Source: Paraprevotella sp. (lineage in GTDB: Bacteria > Bacteroidota > Bacteroidia > Bacteroidales > Bacteroidaceae). Taken from it: a stretch of DNA of 64,000 nucleotides. This document shows, one piece after another, positions 38,682 to 48,600 of this stretch. Location: NCBI GenBank assembly GCA_017937925.1, contig JAGBCQ010000017.1, positions 41,401-105,400 of the forward strand, in the 5' to 3' direction. Under the pieces are notes generated by a model. The model was not told the DNA's origin. It made no database searches and saw only the letters and a program-made list of their open reading frames with translations. The translations under genes and the position numbers were made by a program. How positions within the stretch are numbered: the stretch's first letter is position 1; each line of letters starts with the position of its first letter.

Positions 38682-39659
38682 ATGGCAAAGATAAATTGTA
38701 TAGGTATATTGACATCGGGAGGAGATGCTCCCGGCATGAATGCGGCTATCCGTGCGATAACGCGCGCCGGTATTGCGGCAGGGTTAAAGGTAAAGGCTAT
38801 CTATCGAGGATATGAGGGACTAATCAATAATGAAATCCAAGAATTCACGACTGAGAATGTGAGCAATATCATCCAACGGGGTGGTACCATTCTGAAGACG
38901 GCACGTAGTAAGGAATTCCTAACTCCGGAAGGTCGTAAGGTGGCGTTCGACAACATGAAGGCACAGGGCATAGATGCGTTGGTTGTTATCGGGGGAAATG
39001 GTTCTTTGGCAGGAGCTCGTATTTTTGCGGAAGAGTTTGATATTCCATGTATTGGACTGCCGGGAACAATCGATAACGACCTCAACGGAACAGATTTCAC
39101 AATAGGTTATGATACCACACTCAATACCATTATGCAGTGTGTGGATAAGATTCGTGATACCGCCACTTCGCATGAACGTATTTTCTTCATTGAGGTGATG
39201 GGACGGGATGCCGGATTCTTGGCTCAGAATAGTGCGATAGCAAGTGGAGCGGAGGCTGCAATCATTCCCGAAGACACATCGAATGCCGACCAATTGGAGC
39301 AATTTATCAGTCGTGGTGTACGTAAGAGTAAGAGTTCCAGTATGGTTATTGTGTCTGAAAGCCCTAAGTGCGGTGCGATGTACTACGCTGACCGTGTGAA
39401 AAAAGAATACCCTGAGTTTGATGTGCGTGTATCGATATTAGGTCATCTCCAGCGGGGTGGTTCGCCCAGCGCCTACGACCGTATTTTGGCGTCACGTCTT
39501 GGAGTGGGAGCCATTACCGCCCTACAAGAAGGGCAACGCAATGTCATGATAGGTATTAAGAATGATGAGATTGTCTATGTGCCTTTCTGCAATGCCATTA
39601 AGAGCGACAAACCGGTTAAGAAGGAGCTGATTAATGTATTGGGCATATTGTCCATTTAA
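38682..39659 (+). CDS. pfkA: ATP-dependent 6-phosphofructokinase
   Basis: Committing step of glycolysis: fructose 6-phosphate to fructose 1,6-bisphosphate. 325 residues from the ATG at 38682, the normal PfkA length. Motifs: [20 protein letters not shown] at the N-terminus, the catalytic PGTIDNDL with the TDF segment (about residues 123-137), [11 protein letters not shown], and [15 protein letters not shown] near the end. Gly (not Lys) after GGD favours ATP over pyrophosphate as donor. Single gene; GH16 follows after 59 bases. Confidence 0.97.
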   Translation: MAKINCIGILTSGGDAPGMNAAIRAITRAGIAAGLKVKAIYRGYEGLINNEIQEFTTENVSNIIQRGGTILKTARSKEFLTPEGRKVAFDNMKAQGIDALVVIGGNGSLAGARIFAEEFDIPCIGLPGTIDNDLNGTDFTIGYDTTLNTIMQCVDKIRDTATSHERIFFIEVMGRDAGFLAQNSAIASGAEAAIIPEDTSNADQLEQFISRGVRKSKSSSMVIVSESPKCGAMYYADRVKKEYPEFDVRVSILGHLQRGGSPSAYDRILASRLGVGAITALQEGQRNVMIGIKNDEIVYVPFCNAIKSDKPVKKELINVLGILSI

Positions 39660-39718
39660 GCGATAACAAGAACTAAACTAATACGAACTAAGGGTAACCT
39701 TGTATATAATAACGAGGA

Positions 39719-40558
39719 ATGAAAGCATTTTTAATCGTTTTGGTGACTTTATTGTCTTCCACAGCACCTATATGGTCGCAAGAACATCAGTTGGTATGGA
39801 GTGAAGAATTCGACTATGAAGGCGCTCCCGATAGTAGCAAGTGGCGCTTTGAAAAAGGGTTCGTACGCAACCACGAATTGCAATGGTATCAAGAGGAGAA
39901 TGCTTATTGTAAGGATGGTCTCTTGGTAATAGAGGCACGTAACGAACAACGCGAGAACCCTCTATTTCGTGAGCAGAGACGTCGGGATTGGCGTAGGTCG
40001 CGTCCGTTGATAGAGTGCACATCGTCTTCCATCAATACACGAGGACATTTTGAGTTTACCTATGGACGCTTGGAAGTGCGTGCCCGTATTCCGGTGGCAA
40101 AGGGGGCTTGGCCTGCAATTTGGACATTGGGAACGAATATGGAATGGCCCTCTTGTGGAGAGATTGACATCATGGAGTTCTACCGCATTAAAGGTCAACC
40201 TATGATAATGGCCAATGTGGCATGGGGTAAGGATAAACAATGGGATGCCCATTGGGATAGTAAAGCGACACCAATGACGCATTTCTTGGATAAAGACCCT
40301 GATTGGGCGAGTGATTTTCATGTATGGCGGATGGATTGGACCGAAGAGTCAATCCGTTTGTACTTAGATGATGAATTGCTCAATGAAACATTACTATCTG
40401 AGACTGTTAATGGCGCGATAGGCAAAGGCAGCAATCCTTTCAAACAACCTCATTACATTCTGTTGAATTTGGCGATAGGTGGAGATAATGGCGGACCGGT
40501 TTCAGGCGCCTCATGGCCCATTCGCTACGAGGTTGATTATGTTCGTGTATATCAGTAA
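39719..40558 (+). CDS. secreted GH16 beta-glucanase (laminarinase-like)
   Basis: Endo-acting beta-1,3(4)-glucanase of the GH16 jelly-roll fold. 279 residues: a signal peptide (about 1-20, LIVLVTLLSSTAPIWSQ), then a single catalytic domain with GRLEVRARIPVAKGAWPAIW and the active-site motif GEIDIMEF with E148 (nucleophile), D150 and E153 (acid/base). The aromatic pattern fits laminarinase/lichenase-type clades. No SusC/D, sulfatase or other polysaccharide genes flank it. It lies 59 bases behind pfkA and ends at a shared convergent terminator. Confidence 0.93.
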   Translation: MKAFLIVLVTLLSSTAPIWSQEHQLVWSEEFDYEGAPDSSKWRFEKGFVRNHELQWYQEENAYCKDGLLVIEARNEQRENPLFREQRRRDWRRSRPLIECTSSSINTRGHFEFTYGRLEVRARIPVAKGAWPAIWTLGTNMEWPSCGEIDIMEFYRIKGQPMIMANVAWGKDKQWDAHWDSKATPMTHFLDKDPDWASDFHVWRMDWTEESIRLYLDDELLNETLLSETVNGAIGKGSNPFKQPHYILLNLAIGGDNGGPVSGASWPIRYEVDYVRVYQ

Positions 40559-40577
40559 GGCACGCTAGTTAAAGCAT

Positions 40578-40619
40578 AAAAAAGATTCCATCGTATTTGA
40601 TTGCGATGGAATCTTTTTT
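40578..40619. terminator. bidirectional terminator between GH16 and the EF-hand protein
   Basis: Perfect 16-base stem (40578-40593 with 40604-40619) with A and T runs on both sides, between convergent genes. Confidence 0.92.
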
Positions 40620-40636
40620 ATGTCTAAGTCATTATG

Positions 40637-42898
40637 TTATTGTCCTATGGCTGTAGAGTCGGGAGTAACAGTAGCGGTTGAGTCGGTTGCAGATTCTGCT
40701 TCGACGCCCATTGTCGCTTCAACCACTTCTACTTCCACCTTATTATAATAGGGTAGTGGTGACGGCAGATTTATGCAAGTCAGTAGGTTGGTCAGCCACA
40801 GTGCTGTAGCTGCAATAGCCAATACAACTAACGTGATGCACCACTTTTTCCATGTTGCCATTCTTTTCTTATAAGGATCTTTGAGTCTCATTTTCGGGAA
40901 CTTGGCAGTATCGGTCAGAGTCTCTCCGAATGGGATGCTGATCTTAGACGAAGCATTGATTGCCCAACCGTTCGCGTTGAGCAGCGGTGCGATGTTACGA
41001 CGACGCAGTTTCAACCATGCCAATACCATTGCCGGACCGGAAATGAGGAGCAGGATGCCGACGAATACCATAATCATTTGCCACCATTTTAAGCTAACGA
41101 AGCCTTGCGCAATAGAAACAAGTGCTGTACCTATCATACCGACAGCCATACCGATAGCAGCAAAGATACCGGCGAATTTGGCAATATCGAACGGCGGGGC
41201 AGGTGTTGCTGCCGTCTTTTCATCTTTTGGCGCAGTAGCAATTGCCGTCGGTGCGGCAGTAATCTTGGAATTCATGTCGTTCATCATGGCGTTGTCCTTT
41301 TCCGCTGCGTTTTTGTTGATAAGGTCCTCAACGGTTTTAGCCATGCGGCGATAGGGTGACCAAAATGCCTGTCCCACGCTGATGGGGTTCTCAATGATTT
41401 TCGTAATGGTAGCGTCCCAAATCAATCCGCTGTTGTCATAATAAACGGCATTCTTACCAACAAAAAGGTCGCCTACGCTACCTACTGTAATCGCGGCTAC
41501 AATACTCAATTTGCCGGGTTTGCTCTTAGTGGTGCAGTCGCAGTACACAAGGTACATACCGCTTGCCGGTGCCATGGTGTTGTGCTTGCCCATGTCAGCC
41601 ACTTTCATACAGAGTTTGCATTCACGTTGGTCAATGATAAGGCGTCCGCTTTGGAATATGGCATTCACTTCTTTCTTTTTATTGTAGAAATCATGGAAAG
41701 TCACAAAGTTGCGTAGAACACGATAGAAGTCGCGGTATATGTGCATGAATTTATTTGCCAATTCAATGCTGTCTGCCTCTTCCTTAAGCGCTGCGTCTTG
41801 AGCGACTAAGTCCAGCAAGGCTTGTTTCTTGTCGTCGGCAATAAATGCTTTTACCGAATCAAGTCCTAATGCTTCTACCTCAGCACCTTTCTTAGCGGTT
41901 TTCCATGCGGTGTATTCTGCAAAGGATGCGCCGATGCTAGTCCATGACTCCTCTGTAAGCACTTTACCTTTGGGCTTTACTATTGCGATGAGTGATTCAA
42001 AACTTTTTGCCCATGCAGGATTGATTGCTGCATTCAAAGCCAGTTCCGGTTTGTCGTTGATACGTGCAATAGGGTATGCTGCAATGTCTTCCGTCTTTCC
42101 GGTAAGGTTGTCGGCACTGATGCTTTCAATACGTGATGCTTGAACGTCGAGCGCGGCAGAACTTTCGGGTGAGAATGATGCCAATCGGGTACGTACGAAG
42201 TAATCCTTTACTTTTGCGTCTAATGCTTCGTATGCTTCTATCGCTTTGTCTGTATCAGCACCGTATGGAGCTTCGACAGCACTTTCCTGCCATGCGTTGT
42301 AATCGGCTAATGCTTGATAGAACTTTTCAATCAGTTCGGCATTGATGCCGTTCTCGCCACTTCTATCAGTTACGCTTCCTACGCTGGCGATAGTCGCAGT
42401 GATAGCAGCTTTCTCCTTCTCGTCATCAGTAGAAAATTCGGTAATGATGCTGTCGCCATTGAAACGTGTCTTAGCGAAGATGGCTGCGATGTCGGCTGTG
42501 TCGGCCAATGTGATGACAGTCCCTTCTTTCCCTAAGTTGGCTAATATTTGTTTGGCAGAGTTGTATAGCTTTTTGCCACACTCATCCTCTTGATTCAGTT
42601 GCTCAATGTCGATATGATCCTCTTCTTTGAGTAGGTCATTGTCGTTTTTAATGACGCTTGTCAACCATTGAGCAGTAGTTGTAATGTCATTGATTCGGAT
42701 GCGTCCGTCCCCGTCATTATCCAAGTAGTTCAGACTCTTTTCGTCAATTTCAAGTCCGGTTGTGGGACAAGCCAAAACGGTCCACATCTTTGGGTCTAAC
42801 TCGTTGAGGTGGGCGATGTCCGCTCCACTGGTAATTTTAACTCGTGTAGAACCACCTAAGTTCTCGTAGTTCCACTGATGTTTCTTTGCTTTTGCCAT
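40637..42898 (-). CDS. large uncharacterised membrane protein with EF-hand-like loop
   Basis: 753 residues, no signal peptide. The N-terminus carries an EF-hand/dockerin-like calcium loop DNDGDGRIRIND (about residues 59-70). Residues 80-400 are helical and acidic. Residues about 400-520 hold a Cys cluster (RECKLCMKV and VYCDC), possibly a metal site. Two hydrophobic segments follow (about 580-605 and 608-632), a further one at about 693-715, and then an acidic tail. The topology suggests a large cytosolic part anchored in the inner membrane. I recall similar hypotheticals in other Bacteroidales but know no function. Single gene. Confidence 0.75.
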   Translation of the reverse strand: MAKAKKHQWNYENLGGSTRVKITSGADIAHLNELDPKMWTVLACPTTGLEIDEKSLNYLDNDGDGRIRINDITTTAQWLTSVIKNDNDLLKEEDHIDIEQLNQEDECGKKLYNSAKQILANLGKEGTVITLADTADIAAIFAKTRFNGDSIITEFSTDDEKEKAAITATIASVGSVTDRSGENGINAELIEKFYQALADYNAWQESAVEAPYGADTDKAIEAYEALDAKVKDYFVRTRLASFSPESSAALDVQASRIESISADNLTGKTEDIAAYPIARINDKPELALNAAINPAWAKSFESLIAIVKPKGKVLTEESWTSIGASFAEYTAWKTAKKGAEVEALGLDSVKAFIADDKKQALLDLVAQDAALKEEADSIELANKFMHIYRDFYRVLRNFVTFHDFYNKKKEVNAIFQSGRLIIDQRECKLCMKVADMGKHNTMAPASGMYLVYCDCTTKSKPGKLSIVAAITVGSVGDLFVGKNAVYYDNSGLIWDATITKIIENPISVGQAFWSPYRRMAKTVEDLINKNAAEKDNAMMNDMNSKITAAPTAIATAPKDEKTAATPAPPFDIAKFAGIFAAIGMAVGMIGTALVSIAQGFVSLKWWQMIMVFVGILLLISGPAMVLAWLKLRRRNIAPLLNANGWAINASSKISIPFGETLTDTAKFPKMRLKDPYKKRMATWKKWCITLVVLAIAATALWLTNLLTCINLPSPLPYYNKVEVEVVEATMGVEAESATDSTATVTPDSTAIGQ

Positions 42899-42959
42899 AT
42901 AGTTTTATATTGATAGTATTTCTTGGATGATGTTTTTGCTTGTCTGCAGTATTTGGTGG

Positions 42960-43205
42960 TTACAACCTTCGGTAATCGCAGAATTTTAATTCATTTTGTA
43001 AGAACGAATATATATAACCTGCACTTTCAATGGCGTCTTCAAATGACAATGTGTGAATCACGTCATAATACGTAAGAATATGAGACATGCCATTGAAACG
43101 AACCATATAGTTATATGCTTGTTTTTCGTTTATTCCGTATTTGTTCGCAAATTCGGTAATAAGTGCTATGACAAATCTGAGTTTGTTCTTTTCCTCACGT
43201 GACAT
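42960..43205 (-). CDS. DUF3791-like small protein
   Basis: 81 residues from the ATG at 43205. An ATG at 43283 would add 26 residues but lies upstream of a -7 box (43227-43234). The body FVIALITEFANKYGINEKQA then YYDVIHTLSFEDAIESAGYI fits DUF3791, a helical family often found beside DUF3990 in toxin-antitoxin-like pairs. No DUF3990 gene is adjacent here. Cytosolic; role unknown. Confidence 0.6.
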   Translation of the reverse strand: MSREEKNKLRFVIALITEFANKYGINEKQAYNYMVRFNGMSHILTYYDVIHTLSFEDAIESAGYIYSFLQNELKFCDYRRL

Positions 43206-43226
43206 TCTAGTACATTCTAACGGAGA

Positions 43227-43234
43227 CAAATATA
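43227..43234 (-). promoter_or_regulatory. -7 box for the DUF3791-like gene
   Basis: TATATTTG on the minus strand, 22 bases before the start at 43205; no well-spaced TTG. Confidence 0.4.
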
Positions 43235-43327
43235 CGAATGATTTGTGACAAAACATAGAAATAATGATATTTTCTATGGACAAAGACTTTTTGAATGTAG
43301 TTCTTAAGCTGACTAGCTGTCCTTAAC

Positions 43328-43361
43328 AGACAACGGGCCGCTTCACAGCGACCCGTTGTCT
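43328..43361. terminator. strong hairpin, direction uncertain
   Basis: AGACAACGGG (43328-43337) pairs with CCCGTTGTCT (43352-43361), and inside it CGCT pairs with AGCG around TCAC. A T run follows only on the plus strand (ATTGTTTTT), although all neighbouring genes are on the minus strand. Confidence 0.7.
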
Positions 43362-43418
43362 ATTGTTTTTAGGTATTAGTTTTGTTTAAGGTAAAAAGAT
43401 TGTTTTCAGGATAACGGT

Positions 43419-43450
43419 GCAAAGGTAAGTCCAATTTGTGCGCCGTGCAA
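43419..43450 (-). promoter_or_regulatory. orphan consensus promoter downstream of the sugar kinase gene
   Basis: On the minus strand TTG (43450-43448), 20 bases, TACCTTTGC (43427-43419). Transcription would begin near 43412 and run through the hairpin at 43361-43328 toward the DUF3791-like gene. With the 305-base gap 43206-43510, this is the only other structure I see there. Confidence 0.6.
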
Positions 43451-43510
43451 ATGTTCTTATATGCTTTATAACATGTTTTTAATAAAATCTGTATAAAACT
43501 GTAATTTTAC

Positions 43511-44398
43511 TTACTCTGATGCAACAAACGGCTCGGTATGATACCGGGTCATGAGTTCTATTGGACTTTGCACTATACGACCTATGGTGTAGTCATGTGC
43601 TTTCGCCACTTCTGCCAGTTCGTCGCGGAAGTGTAGGGCGATGCTTCCGACGAAGTTCACCGTTCCGCCTTGTGCGCCATAACCGTTGATGTTTCGATTG
43701 AAAAAGTCATTGAAACATGAAATGATAAGTTGGTGAATCTCCTTGTGACGTCGATGTTCGGCAAGGAATGGTGTGAACGATGCCAAGTAAAAATTAGCAC
43801 CCGGTTCTCTATATACTTTCCGGATGAGTTCCGCTTCGGTTAAATCGTATTTCTTGATAAACTCCTGATAAATTTCTTCGGACATTAATCCTTTGAATAA
43901 GTCGCTGACCAATCTTTTCCCTAAATAAGCCCCACTGCCTTCATCACCCAAGATATAACCTAAAGGAGAGGTGTGCAGAGTGATGTCCGTACCATCGTAA
44001 TAACATGAGTTCGCGCCTGTACCTAAAATACAAACGATGCCCGGTTCGTGTCCGCAAACGGCACGTGCCGCACCTAACAAGTCCGAACCGACGGTGACTG
44101 TACTATTCGAAAAGATTGAAGTAAGCAACACTTGCATTTTCTCACACAATGTAGGAATGCATCCCGCCCCATAGTAGTGGATATTCAATCGGATATCTTC
44201 AATATTGACGTGCTTTGTCAGTTGCGGAACCAACTCTTTGGTAATGATGTCGCTGATGGTCGTTTCATCCTGCGTTACAGGATTGATACCCGCCGTTTGA
44301 AAGAGTTTTGTTTTGCCCTGAAGGGTGGCAAGACACCATGTGGACTTTGTTGAACCGGCGTCGGCCACGAGTGTATATGTATTCATCCCTTTGTTCAT
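43511..44398 (-). CDS. BadF/BadG-type sugar kinase (GlcNAc/MurNAc kinase candidate)
   Basis: ASKHA-fold kinase of 295 residues. ATPase motifs: LVADAGSTKSTWCLA at the N-terminus (phosphate 1), CILGTGANSCYYDG (about 129-142, phosphate 2) and ILGDEGSGAYLGKRLVSDL (about 149-167). The family includes N-acetylglucosamine kinases and the MurNAc/GlcNAc kinase MurK of Clostridium. Its start overlaps the stop of the permease gene as ATGA, so the two are coupled. With an AmpG/MurT-like permease and a SpoIID fusion upstream, a cell-wall amino sugar is the most likely substrate; this is inferred. A start four codons later (MNTYTL) is also possible. Confidence 0.85.
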   Translation of the reverse strand: MNKGMNTYTLVADAGSTKSTWCLATLQGKTKLFQTAGINPVTQDETTISDIITKELVPQLTKHVNIEDIRLNIHYYGAGCIPTLCEKMQVLLTSIFSNSTVTVGSDLLGAARAVCGHEPGIVCILGTGANSCYYDGTDITLHTSPLGYILGDEGSGAYLGKRLVSDLFKGLMSEEIYQEFIKKYDLTEAELIRKVYREPGANFYLASFTPFLAEHRRHKEIHQLIISCFNDFFNRNINGYGAQGGTVNFVGSIALHFRDELAEVAKAHDYTIGRIVQSPIELMTRYHTEPFVASE

Positions 44399-45666
44399 GA
44401 TGGTTCTTTTTTACCGAAGTTCGGGTCAATCTTCAATAATGCAGTGACGCTAAAAGTCACCAAACAACACACCATGACGATGAGGAAGAAGTTGAAGTAC
44501 CCCACACGTTCTTGTATGTCGCCTGCCACCATGCCCGGCAGCATCATGGACAGTGCCATGAATGCCGTACAAATGGCATAATGTGACGTTTCTTGTTTTC
44601 CTTTAGAATAATATATAAGGAAGAGCATATAGGCTGTAAACCCAAAACCATACCCAAACTGTTCGATAAAAACAAGTATGTTGATAAGTAGGAAATCCTG
44701 TGTTTGGAAGTAGCTCAAATAGACGTAAACCAAATCAGGAATGGTGATGCTGATGACCATCGGCCATAACCAGCGTTTCAAACCGTCGCGTGAGGCTACT
44801 ATGCCGCCAATGATACCGCCCAGTGTCAACCCCATGACGCCTACCGTTCCTTGTACGAAGCCCACCTCTTGTGTGGAGAGTCCCAATCCACCTTCGCTGA
44901 TAGGCTTTATCATGAACAGATTGGTCATTTTAAGGAGCAGTGCTTCCGGCAGTCGGTATAGCAACATGAATAACATGGCAGCCATGGCTTGCGGTTTCTT
45001 GACGAATGAAATAAAAGTTTGTATGAAGTCCCGCAACAGACAGAAAATATTATCGGTCTTTTTGGTGGTGTCCCTCTTGGCGCGAGGCAGAAAGAAAAAG
45101 TGATAAATGGCTACCATGGCAAAGAAGAAAGCAAGAACATAGAATGTCACGCTCCAAGACAAACCTATGCGGTTGGTGAAAGTCTCCAATGTTCCTGCCA
45201 ACATAATCAGTAGTCCACCACCGGCAATCGTTGCAATGCGGTAGAACGTACTGCGTATGCCCACATAAAGCGTCTGTTCATGTGGGTTGAGTGCGAGCAT
45301 ATAAAACCCATCTGCAGCGATGTCGTGTGTGGCGCTGCTGAAAGCCATAATCCAAAAGAATACCAGCGTAGGAATCAGAAATCCTGCTGTGGGGATGAAG
45401 AATGCGATGCCAATGATGCTGATGGCAATCAATATTTGCATGGTGAGTATCCACCATCTTTTGCTCTTTGCCAAGTCGATGAACGGACTCCACAGGGGTT
45501 TGATGGCCCATGGTAAGTAGAGCAAACTAGTGTAGAATGTAATGTCGGCATTCGATAGTCCCAATCTTTCGTACATGACGGTCGATATGGTCATGACTGC
45601 CACATAAGGCAATGCTTCAGCGAAGTATAGCGAGGGAATCCATGCCCACGGGTTAATGTTCTTCAT
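44395..45666 (-). CDS. AmpG/MurT-like MFS permease
   Basis: 423 residues with about 12 hydrophobic segments. The opening LYFAEALPYVAVMTISTVMY, the loop LPWAIKPLWSPFIDLAKSKR and the segment FSSATHDIAADGFYMLAL match the AmpG branch of the MFS, which imports anhydro-muropeptides or, in the Tannerella MurT case, MurNAc. The start overlaps the stop of the upstream fusion gene by one base (TGATG), and its stop overlaps the kinase start. Cargo is inferred from family and operon. Confidence 0.85.
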   Translation of the reverse strand: MKNINPWAWIPSLYFAEALPYVAVMTISTVMYERLGLSNADITFYTSLLYLPWAIKPLWSPFIDLAKSKRWWILTMQILIAISIIGIAFFIPTAGFLIPTLVFFWIMAFSSATHDIAADGFYMLALNPHEQTLYVGIRSTFYRIATIAGGGLLIMLAGTLETFTNRIGLSWSVTFYVLAFFFAMVAIYHFFFLPRAKRDTTKKTDNIFCLLRDFIQTFISFVKKPQAMAAMLFMLLYRLPEALLLKMTNLFMIKPISEGGLGLSTQEVGFVQGTVGVMGLTLGGIIGGIVASRDGLKRWLWPMVISITIPDLVYVYLSYFQTQDFLLINILVFIEQFGYGFGFTAYMLFLIYYSKGKQETSHYAICTAFMALSMMLPGMVAGDIQERVGYFNFFLIVMVCCLVTFSVTALLKIDPNFGKKEPS

Positions 45667-48600
45667 CAGTATCTTTTTTGAATGTTAACGCCGTTGTAGT
45701 AGTGTTTTAATATCTCATCGTATTTGTATCCTTTGCTTCCCATGACAGCTGCGCCAATCTGACACATACCTACACCATGTCCCCAACCGGCTCCAAGGAG
45801 TACAAATGACGTCGGTATATTATCTTCATAAGGACCTTTGTCAACAACGAATGCAGAACTAAATAGGTGAGTTTTGCTTAGGCAACGTCGTATTTCCAGT
45901 TCTTTTCCTATCGTAAGCGTTTGGTTCGTTCCTACAATCTTGAGCTTACTTAAATGTCCGCCCTTTCCTCTTTCTAATGGAATCAAGTCAAGAATCTTTC
46001 CAAAATCCATTTTTAAGTTCTCGTTAATCAGCTCAGATATCTCGTCTTGAGTGTATCTGACTTCCCATCTAAAGTAGTTCTGAGTTCCTAAATCATAGTC
46101 GTTCAGTACTTGATGCAGAATGTTCTCGTCGGTAGTATTGCAGAATGAATTAGGATTGCTCCTTATCCATTTCTGCGCTTCAGGTTCGTTGGAAAGATTG
46201 GGAGTATTTTGTTCTTCAGCATCCCGTATGCTGACTAAGTACGGAACTTTTTTGTCTTCCCAACAATATTCAAACTCTTCGGTCGCGCCACCGCAACATT
46301 TTGAGAAACGAGCGTCGCAAATTTCGTCACCATACATTAAAACCTGTCCTTTTGTGGCTTTGACAGCTTCTACCACTGCTTCGTTGCTTGCGCGGGTAAT
46401 ACCTTGATAACGTTGGCAATGGTCGTCGGCACACACGTCGAAGATGGTGTGGTCCTCTCTGTCGTACCAACGTATCAGTTCGGTGTCGGTCTTCGTAAAT
46501 GAGAAGAACCCTCTGTCGTGCGCGCTGAGCTGTTTCCGTTTCTCTATTTGTGCGTATAACCAACTGCGGCTGATGACCGCTGCCGCTTTGAGGAACTCCA
46601 ACGATGATGATGCGCTCATTTCGCTGGAAATAACGCTGATGAGGTAGTCCTCTACCGGTAGGGTGTTAATAGCCACAATTTTCTCTTCTTCCACTACCAA
46701 TTTGAGTGTACCGCTGAATATTTGTGTCTCTTGTCGTTCCCAATGGAAGTTGATACCGATGGTCACGTCGTAGAGCGAGAATGACGCGAATTTCTCTTTT
46801 GGCGTGAAAGTGAGTTCTCTGTAGATATTTCCATTCCAAAGGATACCGCCTTCGCAGTACTCAACGGTTTGTTCTCCTCTAACAAGACTGCCTTTGGCTG
46901 AATAGGTGGCGTTCAATGAGAAGTGAATCTGTTCGCCACTCATGATACCTACGTTGACATCCGGTTCGAAAGTCTCCTTTTCTTTATCGTGGTCTGATGT
47001 GTCGTTCTTGTCCTCGCCCTCTTCGCCTATCAGGTTCTCAATGACGGGTCTCAGTTCCTTTTCGTTCAAAGTTACTTCCTGTAGGATACTTTTTGCTCTG
47101 TCGGCAGTTATTTCTTGGAAGTCCTCTTCGCGAGGCGTGATAATCAGTCCACCCATATCCAAAGCTCCCGGACTGATGAGCAACTGCGATGCAGAACTTG
47201 GGAAATAGCATGCCGGGCGGTGTTTCTTTCGTGGGAAGATGACGATGACCAATTCATCTTCACGTCCGGCCGACCAGCTCTGTCGCCAACACAATATGTT
47301 CATGCGTGGTTCGCTCTCTCCGTCAAATAGCGGTAAGGCGTGATGGAGCTTTTCAAAAAGCAAGCAAGGTTGTTCTGCCGGCCGAGTCAGTATGACGAAT
47401 GCCGGGCATACGTAATTTTTCAAAAGGAACAGTCCGCAATTGGGGTTCTGTGCCAAAATCTCCTCCATACCTTCTTCCTGCCCGGGTTGCAAAGGATAGA
47501 TTTTTTCCAATGCCATTTCGTAGTTCTTCCAATCGCGTTCAAGGGGTAACACACCGCGCTGACCGGCTTGGAAGTGCATGTGGTCGGGTGCTGATGCACC
47601 GCATACCGGTCCGTTGTAAAAGAACAGATAGCCCGGAGCTTCCCATGCCATGTTGCGTAAAGCGCTGAAGTGTGGCAATACGGTTTGTGGCGTATGTCTG
47701 CGGGTCGGTATGGTAAAGTGTTTCGGTAGGATAGGGAAAGGATTGACCAAAAGTTGGTAATCACCGTCAATCGGCAATGCGCTTTGTTCCTCCGGTCGGT
47801 TCAGGTCGCAAAGGAAACATGGTCGCTTGGCGATGGCTCTTTTGGTGATGCTCGCACCGGTCGAAACGATGCGTGCCGGATTATATTGAGCGGCCAAATT
47901 ATGGTCTTCGCAACCTATCTCTTTGACTTGAACCTTCTTAAGGTCTTCAAATCTCAGACGTGCCTCTTCCCATTCCGTCATTTGATGTTCAAAGAAGTTG
48001 TCCATGTCCTCTTCGGTCAGCGAATGTTTCCAATACTGATTCAAGCGTTGACGTGCCTGTACCTCTATGGTGCGTAACCGGTCTTTGTAGAAATTGTTCG
48101 CATTGACTTTCTCGATGCTCAATGCGGCATCGGAGTTGCCCTCCCATCGGCGACACAAGTACAGTTCGTCGTAGATGCGTCCGATGCGGTAGAAACGTGA
48201 GAAACACAAGCCTAATGCATAGTCTTCACCGTAGCTCGTGTTGGGAATCTGCAACTTTCTCAGAATAGGAGTGTAGAAAGCGCGAGGCGCACCAAGCCCG
48301 TTGATGCGCAAGGCATTGTTACGACCGTTGTCGGGTGTCCATTCCTTATGGTCGATAAGTCCCGGCGGAAGCGTCTGCAACGAAAAGTCAGTCATTCGGT
48401 AAGAGCCGATGACCATTGCCGCTTTCTCTTTATAGAATGTATCGACGATGCGTTGGAGTGTCTTCGGTGAACTGTAGAGGTCGTCCGAGTCCAACTGTAC
48501 GACGAAGCGTCCGCAGTTTTCATGATGTACGGCGGTGTTCCAACACCCCCCAATGCCAAGGTCGTTACGTTCGGGAATGATATGAACCACTCTCTTGTCG

